NCBI GenBank assembly: GCA_015680685.1 | Contig: MNCI01020980.1 | Location: 474,995 to 538,994 of the forward strand | DNA length: 64,000 nt | Reading direction: 5' to 3' | Source of the DNA: Gnetum montanum | Lineage: Eukaryota; Streptophyta; Gnetopsida; Gnetales; Gnetaceae | In this document: positions 12,213-20,848 of the stretch, one piece after another | Layout: each line of letters starts with the position of its first letter | Position numbering within the stretch: position 1 is the first letter of the stretch | Program-made: the position numbers and the translations under genes | Notes under the pieces: generated by a model | Seen by the model: the letters and a program-made list of their open reading frames with translations, nothing else | Database searches by the model: none | What the model was told of the DNA's origin: nothing

Positions 12213-12582
12213 CTTTCTTTGCTTTCCTTTCTATATGGTTGATAGGTAAGTTGGCTTGGATTTTGACATAGATGAAGTTATACTGTTTGGGTGTAAGAGT
12301 CACATGAGTAGGACCTTTGCCCTATAGTCTATGTGATTGGTGTGTAGGACCTTGAGGGTTTATGTGTTCGATAATAGTTATGGATTCTGTAGTAGTCACA
12401 GGGTTTGAAGTTTCGACCTTAAATTTAGCAATTGGTAGTGTTATTGGGTTGATTTGGAAGGATTCCATGATGAACATGAGTAGACTAGGCTAGATGAATG
12501 GAGTTGGATTGCAAGCAGTTGCACTATGACTAGCATGAAACAAACATAGCGTGATCAAACCGATCAAACCATGGCATGAAAG

Positions 12583-12835
12583 ATAGCAAGCTCAACATGA
12601 CCAACAGGGACAAGCTCAGTGTGACCAACAGGGACAAGCTCAATGTGACTAGCAGGACAAGCTCAGTGTGACCAATAGGGACAAGCTCAGCGTGACTAGC
12701 AGGACAAGGTCAACGTGACCAACAGGGACAAGCTCAGCGTGATCAGCAGGACAAGCTCAGCATGACCAATAGGGACAAGCTCAGCATGACCAACAGGGAC
12801 AAGCTCAGCATGACCAACAGGGACAGGAGAATCAT
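12583..12835 (-). repeat. 24-bp tandem repeats in the leader of element D
   Basis: Ten to eleven units of 23-24 bases read ACCAACAGGGACAAGCTCAG plus CRTG on the plus strand, alternating GGGAC and GGAC forms. They lie between PBS and gag start. The core AAGCTCAGCGTGACC is the same as the core of the LTR U3 repeats. Confidence 0.85.
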
Positions 12836-12895
12836 AGGATAAGATGAAAAAGTTTTGATAGGTAGCGTGATCGATGTTTTAACAACAGAAAATAC

Positions 12896-12914
12896 GGTCC
12901 TCCTTCTAGTGCCA
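12896..12914 (-). promoter_or_regulatory. Primer binding site of element D
   Basis: The minus strand reads TGGCACTAGAAGGAGGACC, five bases after the LTR end. Element B has TGGTGCTAGAAGGAGGGCC at the same distance and C keeps the part GCTAGAAGGAGGGCC. It begins with the TGG expected opposite a tRNA CCA end. I cannot name the tRNA. Confidence 0.7.
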
Positions 12915-13447
12915 AAAACTGTACTGACCTAAATCGTTGGTGTAAGGCTGGAAGGGAAACATACACTAAAAGATTGTCGGACAGACACAACTGACCCTAC
13001 CTTTGCCTAAGGGAAAACTAGAAAAGTAAATGAAGGCAGAGTTCCTTGGATGGTTCGCATGCAAATCAACCAAGGACTTCCCCAAACATAAGCTATGACT
13101 AGTGCTGGGGTTATTGGAAATGGTGTAAACAGGATGTAAACGGAATGCAAACAGTGACACGAAATGTAAACAGAGCATACTAAATTATAAATAAAGAGTA
13201 AACAGAGCTAAACCATGTAAATGGAAGGCAATAATGAAACTGTATTCTACTGTTTAAATAAGAATGTACACCGGTCAAAGCGTAGCTGCGCGTATGGATG
13301 GCAGGTCAAGCACTAAGCCCGAGGATGATGTTTGAAGTGTTCGGATGCTAGGAGTCAAGTGTGTTTGAGTGTCCTAGGTTGTTAGTCGATACTTCCCAAG
13401 CTGCCAACCTTCAAAATTTTTGACTCCATTTATGTGAATTGATAGGG

Positions 13448-13455
13448 TATTTATA
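13448..13455 (-). promoter_or_regulatory. TATA box of element D 5' LTR
   Basis: TATAAATA on the minus strand, in ACCCTATAAATACCC-like context (plus strand GGGTATTTATAGGG). The position matches the TATA boxes of the B LTRs. Confidence 0.65.
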
Positions 13456-13869
13456 GGGCTGGGCCGGGCTGAGGTGCGGAATTCCAAAATGGAATCGATG
13501 GCTGGGAGATGGGAAGAAAGCAGATCTTGTAACATGTGTCCAATGGATAGCTGTGTACGAGTTGGATATGTGTTGGAAAGCTACATTCTTGACTAGATAC
13601 ATTGCATTTTACAATTTGTGGGTTATTCAAGCCCATGAAAGTACATTTAATTTAGACTGTGAGTGCTTGACATGACCAAAAATGATGAGTTACAATGAAA
13701 TGAACAACAAGAGAAATTCGACCCCGGATCACTTGACCATGGATCAACCGCTCCAAGATGTCGAGATGTTGATTTGAGGCTATTTGAGGCATCTCTGTTT
13801 GACTAGGGCTTCCAACATGAGTTGTCTAGGCTTCAATGTGTCTTTAGCATCCATTTGAAGTGTTTTTGT

Positions 13870-15000
13870 GCAAGCGTGACTGGCAGTCATGCTACAGTCA
13901 CGCTGGGCGTGACCTTACTGTGACCTAAGCATGAGGTGAGAAAAATGTAATTTTTGACACCAAATATGGAATTTTTTGAAGCCTGTCTCTAAGTACAATT
14001 GTGGCCTACCTGTGTGTGATCTAGATTGGGAAATTTGAGCTTCAATGTGTTTGATTTGAAGCCATTTTTGGTAGGTCACAATGTGGTCATGCTCAGCGTG
14101 ACCTGTAACGTGACCTAAAAAACTTACAATTTTGAGCTGAAATGTGGCATTTCTAAAGGTTGGGACCCAGAGTTATCAATAGTGTACCCTAAGGATGACT
14201 TGCACCCTTGAAATCAAGTCATTTTGACTCAATTTTGAGGCTCTAAATGTTGGTCACGCTGGACTCATGCTCAGCGTGACCTGTAGTGTTACTTGCAGTG
14301 TGAGCTCAAAAACTTGAAATTTTGAGCTGAAATCTGGAATATTTGAAGGCTAGGATCCATAGTTATCAATAGTGGACCCTGAGGATGACTTGCACCCTTG
14401 AAATCAAGTTGTTTTAACTCAATTTTGAGGCTCTAAAAGTTGGTCATGCTTGACTCACGCTCAACATGACCTGCAGCATGACCTCAAAAACTTACAATTT
14501 TGAGCTAAAATCTGGAATTTCTAAATGCTGGGACCCATAGTTATCAATAGTGGACCCTAAGGATGACTTGCACCCTTGAAATCAAGTTGTTTTGACTCAT
14601 TTTTGAGGCTCTAAAAGTTGGTCACGCTGGACTCACGCTCAGCGTGACCTGCAATGTGACCTCAAAAACTTACAATTTTGAGCTAAAATATGGAAGTTTT
14701 GAAGGCTGGGACCCATAGTTATCAATAGTGGACCCTGAGGACAACTTTCACCCTTGAAATCAAGTCGTTTTGACTCAGTTTTGAGGCTCTAAAAGTTGGT
14801 CACGCTGGACTCATGTCACAACGTGACCTGTAGAGTGTGAAAAATCTACACCATTTGATTTAAAATTTGAACTCCTGAATGCTGAAACTTGGAGTGGATA
14901 TTAGTGGCTCTTGAGGATAGTGTACACCTTCATATTTGGACTGTTTTGACTTGATTGTGAAGCTGTTGGAGTTTCTCATGCTGATGGCAAGCTAGCTTGA
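13870..15000 (-). repeat. About 180-bp tandem repeats in U3 of element D
   Basis: GGTCACGCT or GGTCATGCT recurs at 14252, 14442, 14620 and 14798, giving periods of 190, 178 and 178 bases; flanking diverged copies extend the array. Each unit holds CTCAGCGTGACCTG, a GGGACCCATAGTTATCAATAG segment and GACTTGCACCCTTGAAATCAAG-like sequence. Element B LTRs carry the same kind of unit. Confidence 0.85.
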
Positions 15001-15132
15001 TAGCATGAGCAAGCTGGCTTGGGCAAGCTGGGGGTGAGCTCCCTGCCTTAGTCAAATTTTACCTTCTGAATGCTTAAAATGGTTTGAGTCATTTTCAATT
15101 TAAAGTGCTAGGCTGAAATTAGTGGTGTTTTA

Positions 15133-15790
15133 GTTGCCATGTTGAGTAGCTTGACATTGATGTATACCTACCACTTGGCACCTCTCTTTGGCACAATTAT
15201 GAGTGGGCTAACCCATTGTCTATTCGCAATGGGATAGATGAACCTTGCCTTGAGGAGTTGCTCAATTTCTTCCTTGATGATTTGCATTAGTTTGGGGTTC
15301 AATTACCTCTATGGCTTTTTTGTTGGCTTCATGGCTAGGTCGGTGTAGATGCGATGTTGGCATATCCTTGGATCAATCCTTGTGAGTTCAGGATATGATT
15401 AAGCAAAAGTTGCTAACCATCTTTCAACTACCTTTAACAACATTGTTATTGTTCTAGAACAACTTTTGCATTGATTATAACTAGCTTCCCATTTTTCAAA
15501 AATACATATTCCATTTTAATCGGTAACGTTTTAAGCTCAAGGGGCTCTTATTTGAATTTATTAGAAATTTCCAACTCTTCCTAATGAGTATCATGCCTAG
15601 GTTAGAAGGATGAGGAGAAATTAAAGGAGTGAAGGTTAGAGGGGTAGAAAAACTAAAATATAGTCTTAGAGGATCTATGGATGTGAGTACTCTTAAATGG
15701 TCATTTGCAGAGGTGGATATTAAAAGTACTGCAACACAAAATAGATATCCCAAGAACTCTTTGAGAAAGAAGAAATATAACATGTAGGAG
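15133..15790 (-). pseudogene. Older Ty3/gypsy pol fragment E, protease-RT linker and RT start, cut by element D
   Basis: On the minus strand about 15140-15310 reads in one frame KEEIEQLLKARFIYPI, then QWVSPLIIVPK and a KW-x-VYIN stretch, the classic start of a gypsy RT. Upstream are CQHRIYTDLAMKP and, after frameshifts, an LKTLPIKMEYVFL-like linker near 15510-15540. The sequence differs from the A-D pol genes and looks like another gypsy lineage. The element D LTR starts inside this RT, so D inserted into it; the rest of RT lies left of the window. Bases 15791-15950 show nothing recognisable. Confidence 0.7.
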
Positions 15791-15984
15791 AGAATATGAC
15801 AAAATTAGAAGAGGAAGACACATTTTGCATCTTAATATTGTGGTGAAGGGGGTTGTGCTACTTGCTATGTCTATTGCTTATTTTTATAAAAACGATATTA
15901 GCCTTGTAGCAAGATTCTTGATTTGAAATTATGCATTTAATTCTTGTGAGTAATATTAATTTATAAGATTCTTCTCTTATCATC

Positions 15985-16080
15985 ATCATCCTAACCTTGT
16001 CCCAACAAAATGGGATTGGTTATCATCATCATCTTACCTTTGTATTGACAAAATGAGGTTGGCTATTAATGAATCATGTT
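15985..16080 (+). repeat. Two degenerate SINE-tail-like units
   Basis: CCTTGTCCCAACAAAATGGG-ATTGGTTAT and TTGACAAAATGAGGTTGGCTAT follow each other, each next to CATCATCATC. They resemble the conserved 3' part of plant Au-type SINEs (CCCAA...GGGGTCGGCTA). The match is short and from memory of the family, so it is only a suggestion. Confidence 0.3.
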
Positions 16081-16500
16081 TTACATGAGCCCTAATATTA
16101 GGTATCCAATATCAAGGTGGCCATGATATTAGGTACACGATATCTGGTTTGTGATATTGTGGGGTATTCCTACGCCTATAAATACAGCCCTTGGGCACAT
16201 AATTCAAGGGGAGTTTTTCAATTAAGTAGGGAAATTCTTGCAATTTGTTTATTCAAGAGTTAGAATATTTTCAAAGTGCCCACAGCAAGAGGTTAAGTGT
16301 AATTGGATCTTTATTCAAGCATTGTTGTACCTAAACACACCATTGTGTTGGCAATAAAGATGAGCTCTTTGATTCATCCTTGCAACACTTGAGACTTTCT
16401 TTCTTTATGCATTTATACATTGTAATTTCATGCAATTGACATTTAATGTTATTCATTCAGCAATTAATCTTGATTAATTAAGCAATTAATTAAATACACA
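16080..16500 (+). promoter_or_regulatory. LTR- or promoter-like segment with TATA box
   Basis: TATAAATA at 16177-16184 in CGCCTATAAATACAGCCC is followed by a leader-like stretch and AATAAA at about 16351. This layout is typical of an LTR of another element in plus orientation. I found no matching second LTR, PBS or PPT, so it may be a solo or broken LTR. Bases 16501-16740 hold AT-rich DNA with no recognised feature. Confidence 0.4.
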
Positions 16501-16741
16501 AGCATGACATACATGGGACACTTGGTAGCTTAGAAATGGTTAGTGTTTGACAACCTAGTAGTGTTTACACGAAGTTCAGGATGTGTCCAAGAGGTGGGAA
16601 TGGTTACTTGTGTTAGGCTAGATTAGAAAATAGTTCACTTAGCATTTAATTACTCTCACTTTCATTATTGTTTTAGGTGATCAAATTGATAAAATATAAA
16701 ATGATAAAAATCTTATACCTTAGTCACGCTTAACCATACAC

Positions 16742-17605
16742 TTGCATTTCACAAATGAGACTGGGAATACAACGAATGAACAACACAAACTAATTTTTGG
16801 CCCTAGAAATTACCCCAAGCATATCGAAGAGAAGGGGATGGTTGGAGTGGCAAGTGATCAAAGCATGGGCAATGGAAGTAGGAGCGATGGGTACAATGGT
16901 GGTAGGATAGGCAATGTAGGTGATGTTGGAGGGGCGACAAGCATGTTGACTAATAGGCAGCCAAGGCTGGATGATCCGCTAGGGATAGAGGAGGGTGCAA
17001 CCATGAGGGTGTTGGGTACTAGGGGAGAATCTAGTGGGTGGGAGGAAGGCTCTAGGTTTAATGCTTGTAAGCATGAGGGCAAGATGATGCCCCTGAAGGT
17101 AGGATAGTCACTAGTAGAGGCAGTCTAGGTGTTGCAGTTGTGCCTACTTGGCAAGTTTGTTTTAGATAGTGTTTGGCCTAGAATGGATCTCATTTGTAGA
17201 TGGGTCAAGAAGGCCTAAGGTCTGGAGGGGTTGACTATGCATAGCTTTGCCAATGATAGGCTGATCTTTTTTTTAATCTGTTGTTGACATAGAGTAGGTG
17301 CTATTGGGGGGCTGTGGTTTTATGGGGTATGGGGTTTGGCATTGGCACCATGAAGGCCAGGTGTCCACTAGGATGTCAATCTCTTTGATTTGGCATTAGT
17401 CTAGATTAGGGTTCTAGGCCTATCCCTTCATTTTTGGTTAACATTTTTTCTAAAGTTGTTGGCTTGATTATTCAGGTAATTCATCAAGTTCGATGCTTTC
17501 ATGATGCCGATGGATCAGATGGGTTACACACACTTTTCTGTGTGACGTTCACTATAGTCTGAAGATCAAGTGAACAAAGTGGTTCTAGACATGGATGAAA
17601 AGGAG
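16742..17605 (+). pseudogene. LINE (L1 type) ORF1, 5' part, up to the element B insertion
   Basis: The first frame (16742-17107) is glycine-rich and low in recognisable motifs. From about 17250 to 17500 broken frames show FYGVWGL, ALVWIRVLGLSLHFW and IKFDAFMMPMDQMGY, which fit the DUF4283-like RNA-binding domain of plant L1 ORF1 (usual pattern PVWVRLPGLPLEFW). Stops break the frame. The final codons before 17605 stay in frame with bases 36593 onward once element B and one target copy are ignored. ORF1 acts as the RNA-binding chaperone of the LINE. The true LINE start may lie upstream of 16742. Confidence 0.7.
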
Positions 17606-17610
17606 GAGTG
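17606..17610. repeat. Target-site duplication GAGTG, left copy (element B)
   Basis: GAGTG directly precedes the LTR start TGTACC at 17611. The identical GAGTG follows the other LTR at 36588-36592. Both copies lie inside LINE ORF1. Confidence 0.9.
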
Positions 17611-18136
17611 TGTACCATTCGAAATCGTTGGCGTAAGGCTAGAGGAAAACGAACACCAAAAGATCTCCAGAGAGATACAGTTGACCTTTCCTTTGCGTGA
17701 GGGCAAGCTGGAAAAATGAAGGTAGAGTGCCTTGGATGATTTGCACACAAAATCAACCAAGGAGTTCCCCAAGCATACACTATGGCCTGCGTTGGTGTTA
17801 TCGCCACGAAATGTAACATGGAGAGTGTAATGCAACGAAACGTAAATGTGAAATATAGCATGTAAACGTAAAGAGATGTATGTAGACATGTGCAATAAAA
17901 CGAGATAATGCAAACAATGAACCAGAACAGCACAACAGAAGGTAAAAATGAAACTATGTTGTATTGATTAACAAGATGTGCATCGATCAAAATGTAGTTG
18001 CGTGTCTGGATTGCAATTTAGACATTAAGCTCCAATGTGAGGTGTTTGTAGGTGCTAGGGATCACATGCGTCCAGGCTCAGGATTGCAGGTTTTCTTTCT
18101 CCAAATTCCCAACCCCATTTATGTCAATGAACAGGG

Positions 18137-18144
18137 TATTTATA
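18137..18144 (-). promoter_or_regulatory. TATA box of element B 3' LTR
   Basis: The minus strand reads TATAAATA in TGTATAAATACCCTG. The same motif lies at 35242-35249 in the 5' LTR. Confidence 0.65.
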
Positions 18145-18589
18145 CATTTTTCTAGGCTTGGGAGTAGGATTCGTGAATGAGGTCAATGGCTGTGAGATGA
18201 AAAAAAATGGATCGTGTGACAAGTGTTCGATGTACAGCTGTGTGTGAACTGGACATATGTAGGCAGACTACGTTCTAGAGTGAATGCACTATATCTTACA
18301 ATCTGTATTGATTTACATTACGCTCATGCATACAATTTGAAGTGTAAGAGCTTGACAAGCTCACAAATGTTGCAAATTTACAATAAAATGATAGTGTACA
18401 ACAAGAGATATTGATTCTCGCTCACTTGAAACTTCTCGATCCATGAACTAACTACTGTAGGATGCTAACATGAGTGGTCCTATGGCTGTTTGAGATGTTT
18501 TCACTTCATCAAGGCTATTAGCATGAGTCGATCTTGTCCTAGCATGTCCTCAGTGTGTGTCTGAAGTGCTTTTATTCAGGCTCACGTTG

Positions 18590-19230
18590 CCAGCGTGAGT
18601 CGGACGTGACCTCAGTGTGACCCTGGCATGACCTCAGCGTGACCTTGGCATGAGCAAGCCGGGATGGTACATTTCACACCAAATATTGATCTTTGAGACA
18701 TATCTTTCAAGTGTAATTGTTGCCTGACCTTGGGGATGACTTGCATGTTGAATTTGAGCCTATTTATGCCTTGATCTAGGTCAGTTTGGCAACTCACGCT
18801 AGACTTATGCTGCCAGCGTGACCTGGGCGTGACTCCAGTGTGACCTTAGCATGAGTGCTAAAAATGGTGTATTTTTGGACCTGAAATTAGAATTTTGAGG
18901 GCTAGGACATAGAGTAATCATTAGTGGACCTTGAGGGGGCCTTGTACCCTTGAAATTAGGCCATTCTAACACTTTTTTGAGGCTGTTTTGAGTTACTCAT
19001 GCTAGACTCACGCTGCCAGTGTGACTTGGGAATGAGCAATGAAAATGAACATTTTTGGAGCTGAAATCTAAAGTTATGGAGGCTAAAACTTGGAGAAATC
19101 ATCAATGGACCTTGAGGATGAGTTGTACCCTCGAAATCATACCATTTTGATGTTGTTTTGGGGCTATTTTGAGTTACTCATGTTGGGCTCACGATGTACT
19201 CACGTTGCCAGTGTGACCTTAGTGTGAGTT
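18590..19230 (-). repeat. About 180-bp U3 repeats of element B 3' LTR
   Basis: Diverged units each hold a CTCACGCT(G/A)-GACT-CA(C/T)GCTGCCAGCGTGAC block, a GGACCTTGAGG block and a GAAATCA-CCATTTTGA-like block. One unit fewer is present than in the 5' LTR. Confidence 0.75.
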
Positions 19231-19323
19231 CATGCCTTCACCAAATTTTTGTTCCCCAAAAGCACAAATAGCTCCAATTTGTTCTTGTTTTGAAGTGTTA
19301 GCTCCAAAATTTTGGGTGTTTCA

Positions 19324-19377
19324 TTGGTCCCTCTTTGTTGACGTTTGGAGGAATTCACACAAGAGGCGTCAACAAAG
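19324..19377 (-). promoter_or_regulatory. Polypurine tract and adjoining stem-loop of element B
   Basis: The PPT occupies 19324-19336 (minus strand AAAGAGGGACCAA, then TGAAACACCC of the LTR). On the plus strand CTTTGTTGACG (19333-19343) and CGTCAACAAAG (19367-19377) are perfect reverse complements of 11 bases with a 23-base loop. The stem therefore overlaps the PPT. Equivalent stems exist in A and C. Confidence 0.8.
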
Positions 19378-20489
19378 AAGTAAAAAACACCACGATCGAC
19401 ATAGTACCATGCATTATCTATCAACCCATGGCTGGATGTCATCACCCCATGTTCAAAAGTAAATTGGATTGAGGGAAATTCAGTTTAAGGAAAGAAGGTC
19501 GTAACTGGGGGGATTAGGGACTGATCAAAGGATGTCGTTGTTTAAACTGTGGGAGAGAAATGCTTTCATGTGAACAAGCTAGTTTTTGGTCCTTGTCAAT
19601 AGCCAATATATAGTAGACCTGAAACCAAGGCATAGGAGGTGCATTATTTGGAGAAATGGGACCCTTGTTTCATGTTTAAGGGAGCTTGTTGTAAATAGCC
19701 AAAGCCACGCGATGATGTGCAACATGATCATTTGAGACATGAGTGTTTTCCCAAGACAATTGCCTTCTCGCCTGGGGCTTGTATGAGAAGAGCCAATGGT
19801 CTTTAGTCCATGATGTAAATGGGGTCATGAAGACCTTTTCCAGGCATTTTTCTCTTTGACCTTTTTGTTCTTTTTCTTTTACTTTTTGTTTCTTATTTTC
19901 TTTTGTTTTTGCTTTTTTTTGTTTGTGTTTGTTTTCTTTTTTGTTTTTGTTTTCTGGTCTTTTTGAGAGAGCTTGCTTTCAGTGCTATGCTTGCGGTCAT
20001 GTGCTTGCATTTGCATCATGTATTGTGTATTGTGTTACAACTACTTAGAGAATCATAGTGTACAATAGTGTATCAAGAGCTTTGGGTGAGTAGGATACAA
20101 TGTATCTAGGGGATGTAATTGAATAGGATAAGGGGGCATGCTGAGGAATAGGGAATGTATCAGGGGTCAGGAATGTACTTATGAATGGATTGATTAACCT
20201 AGTTGTGTGCATCGGGAAGAATGTGATACCCTGTCGTCATGATGAAGTGCATCTATGCATGAGTGCCTCAAGCATGTCATCCTGCAAACACAACTCCAAG
20301 GGGATAAGAAAATCACAAATGATTCAGTTAGCTAAACACTTTAAACTTGAATGTAGTCGACAGAATGGAGCCATCATGCGGAGTTTCAAGGTAAAATTTT
20401 TTTTAACAGCATTAGTTTCATCCAAGTCCATGTGAAAAATCATGCAGCAGGTTTTTGGTCAGCACATACAGCTGACTGCAGCAGCGTGT
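19378..20489 (-). other. 3' untranslated region of element B with A-rich tract
   Basis: I see no gene here. From about 19855 to 19975 the plus strand is almost only T with scattered G and C (an A-rich tract in element sense). The open frame at 20181-20435 has no recognised family. Confidence 0.5.
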
Positions 20490-20840
20490 CTTTTCAAATG
20501 ACGCCAGGTTGTTGATGATGTCACCAGTTTGTAGTCTTAGCATACTTTTGTGGATTAGTTTATCATCATAATCCTTTGGACATTGCTAGTTTATTATCGT
20601 AGTAGATGGTGCACTGCTAGTTTATAGTCGTAGCGGACTATGAAGAGGCAAGCTAGTTTATAGTCTTAGTGGACTCTAGTGGATAAGCGTGGTAGTTTAG
20701 TGTCATACCGAATAGAGCCCTGTGGTGTCAGTTCACTGTCATGACTCTAGGACATTTTGTGGTGCTAGTTTTAAGTCATAGCTCTAAGACTGTTTTGTGG
20801 TATTAGTTTTAGGTCATGATGCCAGGACCAAAGCATACCT
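20490..20840 (-). repeat. Hairpin minisatellite after pol of element B
   Basis: Units such as CTAGTTTATAGTCGTAGCGGAC and GGTATTAGTTTTAGGTCATG repeat about every 40 bases on the plus strand. It closely resembles the array of element D at 7218-7660 and ends just before the pol stop at 20849. Confidence 0.75.
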
Positions 20841-20848
20841 TAAGCTTA

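Larger units (their letters stand above)
8030..12468 (-). pseudogene. gag-pro: gag-pro of element D (decayed; contains an assembly duplication)
   Basis: The start is the ATG at 12468 (MESF), matching MESS of element B. The N-terminal region includes YEFIHKGEREFIPSAFD and an acidic EDDFAAQSEHGDSYH segment. The middle has the gag core (QRWSTTLNELHKPIPETYL at about 10140-10200 and FIKSKLYYL). The protease near 8560-8597 has an intact catalytic HVDDGAATNV, and LILGRPWLAQL lies near 8340-8375. The end near 8030 is approximate. Many stops and shifts break the frame, and two hairpin units at 9236-9302 interrupt it. The segment 10458-12212 is present twice with an N between, so the true gene is about 880 bases shorter. 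I see no clear CCHC knuckle. Confidence 0.8.
7218..15132 (-). mobile_element. Element D: Tat-type Ty3/gypsy element, 5' half visible, interrupted by A
   Basis: Reading on the minus strand: 5' LTR (15132-12920), PBS, leader with 24-bp repeats, gag-pro (12468 to about 8030), then spacer hairpin repeats cut by element A at 7218. The antisense gene, pol and 3' LTR known from B and C must lie beyond A, left of the window. LTR and leader motifs put D in the subfamily of element B. Part of its gag is doubled by an assembly error (10458-12212). Confidence 0.8.
12920..15132 (-). repeat. 5' LTR of element D
   Basis: On the plus strand it runs from TGTACTGACC to GGTGTTTTA, matching the ends of the element B LTR. 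It contains a TATA box at 13448-13455 (minus strand) and, in U3, tandem repeats of about 178-190 bp from about 13870 to 15000. Segments near 12945-13110 match the B LTR closely (for example CAAATCAACCAAGGACTTCCCCAA). The base run GTTGC after the end is a candidate target-site copy. Short open frames inside are not genes. Confidence 0.85.
17611..19323 (-). repeat. 3' LTR of element B
   Basis: The plus strand runs from TGTACCATTC to GGGTGTTTCA. It matches 34716-36587 along its length, including CACCAAAAGATCTCC versus TGCCAAAAGATCTTCGG near the start and the 180-bp units near the end. TATA box at 18137-18144 (minus strand). It is 1713 bases, 159 shorter than the 5' copy, about one U3 unit. Confidence 0.93.

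Noticed and set aside
12583-12835. Regular repeats that might suggest a CRISPR array
   Set aside because: The units are contiguous with no unique spacers, and the context is a plant retroelement leader.
16858-17082. Minus-strand Pro/Leu-rich open frame
   Set aside because: It is the mirror of the Gly-rich LINE ORF1 frame on the plus strand.
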